Assembly (NCBI GenBank): GCA_030549495.1
Contig: JAUIRK010000710.1
Coordinates: 62,001-126,000, forward strand
Source of the DNA: Nectonema munidae
Taxonomy: Eukaryota > Nematomorpha > Nectonematoida > Nectonematidae
DNA length: 64,000 nucleotides
Reading direction: 5' to 3'
Positions 61,890-64,000 of this stretch are shown here, in pieces. Position 1 is the first letter of the stretch, and every line of letters starts with the position of its first letter. Below the pieces are notes generated by a model. That model saw nothing but the letters and a program-made list of their open reading frames with translations, was not told the origin of the DNA and made no database searches. A program made the position numbers and the translations under genes.

Positions 61890-62245
61890 TTAAGCGAAGG
61901 TAGGATATTGTTATTGGTAAAAGCCAATGGAAGCTTTCATTTTGATAATAATAATTGATAAATTTTTCAGAAATATATTCAATATATTTTCAATTATTAA
62001 TTGAAATAAAGGGATCTCGGACTGCCCCTGGACCTGCTACACTTTTCTCGAAATTTGTCATTTTGTGAAAATATTATTAACACTTTCACATTCTGTAAGT
62101 ATTTCATAAAGCACCACTTTCTGTGTACTTGTTCCTTGAAAACATTGTTAGCACTTTCACATTTTTTCTGTCATTCTAAATAAAGTCTTACCTTCACTGT
62201 TCTTATTTCACAACACATCCATCATAGAGTTCATCCGAAGTGAAC
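61890..62245. other. intergenic stretch
   Basis: No gene recognised. TTGTTAGCACTTTCACATT-like words repeat at about 62,085 and 62,146. Confidence 0.35.
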
Positions 62246-62492
62246 GTGGAAAAATGAAGCTTATTTATATAAAGGATACATCTATGTGAAGCACAAAGAA
62301 TTGGCAAATCATGTTACATCTTATGAATGTGAAAAACGTCGCCATGATAATTGCAAAGCCAAAGTAAAAGTTTGTGAAAATGAAGTAGTAGGTCGTGTAA
62401 ATGATCACACCCATGCTGTTGACCTATCCCGCCCTCTAGTCTTGCTAGTACAAGAGGAAATAAAGGCTAAATCTATAAAGACTAATTTCTAA
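62246..62492 (+). pseudogene. FLYWCH-type zinc finger fragment
   Basis: The reading NEAYLYKGYIYVKHKELANH, VTSYECEKRRHDNCKAKVKV and GRVNDHTHAVDL fits a FLYWCH finger: aromatic start, C near position 34, a second C in RHDNC and an HTH-type His pair (NDHTH). FLYWCH fingers occur in insect chromatin proteins (mod(mdg4)) and at the N-terminus of MULE-type transposases. The reading stops 20 codons later, with no upstream ATG in frame. It could be one exon of a host gene or a transposon remnant. Confidence 0.55.
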
Positions 62493-62685
62493 TTTCCCCC
62501 ACAATTGAGTGGATATTGGATTCTAGTATCAGAATAGCAAACATTGTGCAAGACTTTAATCCTTTTTCAATATGTTTGCAACTTATACAAATTTAAGTAT
62601 ATAATGTTAGCTCTTTGAAATCACGTATTTTTATCAACAATAATAGAACATTGGTTTCAATTCTTCTTATTTGTTACGATTTCTT

Positions 62686-62795
62686 CAAAGGTGAGGGCAA
62701 TTCTCCTAGGGGGCAATTATCGGGGGGAAGTTGTCCTGATACCGTAATAAACATATCAGACGTCTGGCAAGACCTCCGGAAGGACAACTTGCCAT
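62686..62795. repeat. GC-richer hairpin with TTGTCC words
   Basis: GGGCAATTCTCC, GGGGGCAATTATC and GAAGTTGTCCTGATACCG follow one another. GGACAACTTGCC at 62,782 is the inverted partner of GAAGTTGTCC at 62,728. The words resemble those at 3001-3095 and 5452-5505. It is probably a short foldback repeat. Confidence 0.4.
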
Positions 62796-63072
62796 TCTTA
62801 ATTATATATAAATGTTAAAATGGTAAAATAAAAATTTTCATCAAAATTCTTCCAAAAATTTAAAACACTTCGTCTTGAAATTGGAGTTTTATATCATGGT
62901 AACTATCTGTTCGGCTGTAATGTTTATGTACATTGTACATGTATAATTATAGTCTCAAAACCTGTAAAGTTAAAAGCCGGTAGACAACTTGTTTGTGATT
63001 TCGAACCTGTATGCTACAGTGGCATCAATTCCATAGTTTGCTATGTGCATGTTTTGTTACAAAAGCTTAGGG

Positions 63073-63400
63073 AGACAAGGTTCAACTTTCTGTTCATATT
63101 TTGCTAGATGTAAGATTTGATATACCCTATTGAGGGAGACGATTTTACAAAAGTTATTATCTTTATTTTGCAATTTGCACAATTTTAAATAATATATTTA
63201 TCAAATAATCAAAATAAAATTCTGTAAAAAATCAGGCAGACAAGGTACAACCTGTCAGTTCATATTTTACTAGATGTAAGATTTGATATACCTCATTTGG
63301 GGAAACAATGTTACAAAATCTCATTCGGGGAGAGGATGTTACAAAAATGATTTTAAATAACACATTTGTAAATTAATTAATAATCAAAAACATTAATCAA
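63073..63400. repeat. two-copy tandem repeat, 165-bp period
   Basis: AGACAAGGTTCAAC with TAGATGTAAGATTTGATATA at 63,073 recurs at 63,238 with few changes. Within the second copy a further short duplication (GGGGAAACAATGTTACAAAA and GGGGAGAGGATGTTACAAAA) is seen. Confidence 0.75.
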
Positions 63401-64000
63401 AAAATATTTCTTCTTTTTAAATATATCGTCGGCTCCCGCAAACACAAAAGCGTGATCCCGAGAAATAAACTCTCAATTCATGATAGCACTAATTTTTTGC
63501 AAATCTAGAAGTAAAAAGATCTGGAAGTAAAAATCTTTAATAATATAGAATTTTCAGTTTCTACGTGACTTCTAAAAAATAATTGAAATTAGTACCACTT
63601 TATGTTGAAATATTCTTTGGAATATGTGCAATTTTATATAACTTTGCAGTATACACTTTTATCATTCAGTACAAAAGTGAGCAGCCTTCCTGCTGAAACT
63701 TTAGAGCCAATACCGGACTCAATGAAAAACAAAAGAATATGGAAGAAAAGAGGTGTTTTTACGGGCGAAAATTGAAAAATACTTGTAATATTTAATATGT
63801 CATCATTAATCAAAAAAAGGTCTATCTTACCTCCTTCTCCAGAAAATTTGGAATTGCAAAAAAATTGTTGATCCAAAATTCTAAACGAATAAATTTGAAA
63901 TGAGTTGTAATGATTAGGAAAACCCTTTCGTATAATTACTCCATTTTTTCATTATGACAAATAAATTCAAATTCAAAAATGGATTTTAAAATAATTTTCT
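63400..64000. other. window end, no gene assigned
   Basis: An open frame on the minus strand (63,634-63,876) contains LDQQFFCNSKFSGEGGKIDL and a hydrophobic stretch, but I recognise no family. It could be an upstream exon of the minus-strand gene or part of an element that continues outside the window. Confidence 0.3.

Overview
This is AT-rich animal nuclear DNA. It has intron-containing genes with GT/AG splice sites, AATAAA poly(A) signals, metazoan genes (Vps28 and a 14-kDa phosphohistidine phosphatase) and a heavy load of eukaryotic DNA transposons and LINEs. There are no bacterial-style operons or ribosome binding sites. The mix of hAT, Merlin, pogo/Tigger, piggyBac-like and CR1/Jockey-group elements fits an arthropod. 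A copepod such as a sea louse is my guess from composition and element mix only; nothing in the sequence proves it.

Host genes are few. Vps28 (ESCRT-I) is a complete single-exon gene at 27,566-28,162 (+). The phosphohistidine phosphatase (PHPT1/janus family) is at 34,232-34,609 (-). A third gene on the minus strand runs from about 60,276 down to 51,315. I can link three exons by splice signals and reading phase. It encodes a charged, serine-rich, probably disordered protein that I do not recognise, and its first exon is not found.

The rest is largely transposon. 0-12 kb: mostly unassigned AT-rich DNA with a 258-bp hAT MITE, an inverted-repeat element with GGGGTGGTT-type subrepeats, and a pair of inverted TTGTC-rich motifs. 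12-22 kb: a LINE 3' fragment, a pogo/Tigger remnant with a hAT MITE inside it, a 2-kb deleted hAT with perfect target-site duplications, and a hAT relic carrying a SINE. 22.6-26.7 kb: a nearly full-length LINE on the minus strand with about six frame breaks. 28.6-34.2 kb: LINE fragments, a decayed hAT, a SINE-like piece and a piggyBac-like MITE just downstream of PHPT1. 36-40.5 kb: a hAT element nested inside an older hAT, each with its own 8-bp duplication. 42.3-44.4 kb: a Merlin element with perfect 29-bp ends and an 8-bp duplication, its 207-bp deletion derivative, and a minisatellite between them. 44.6-49.4 kb: LINE and hAT fragments and a SINE. 51-60.3 kb: the split host gene, whose introns hold a hAT MITE and a 2.9-kb composite element with G-runs, inverted ends and two different satellites. 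60.8-64 kb: a hAT relic, a FLYWCH zinc-finger fragment and a short tandem duplication.

I found no CRISPR array, rRNA, or convincing intact tRNA gene. All family calls are from reading motifs by eye; no database search was run.
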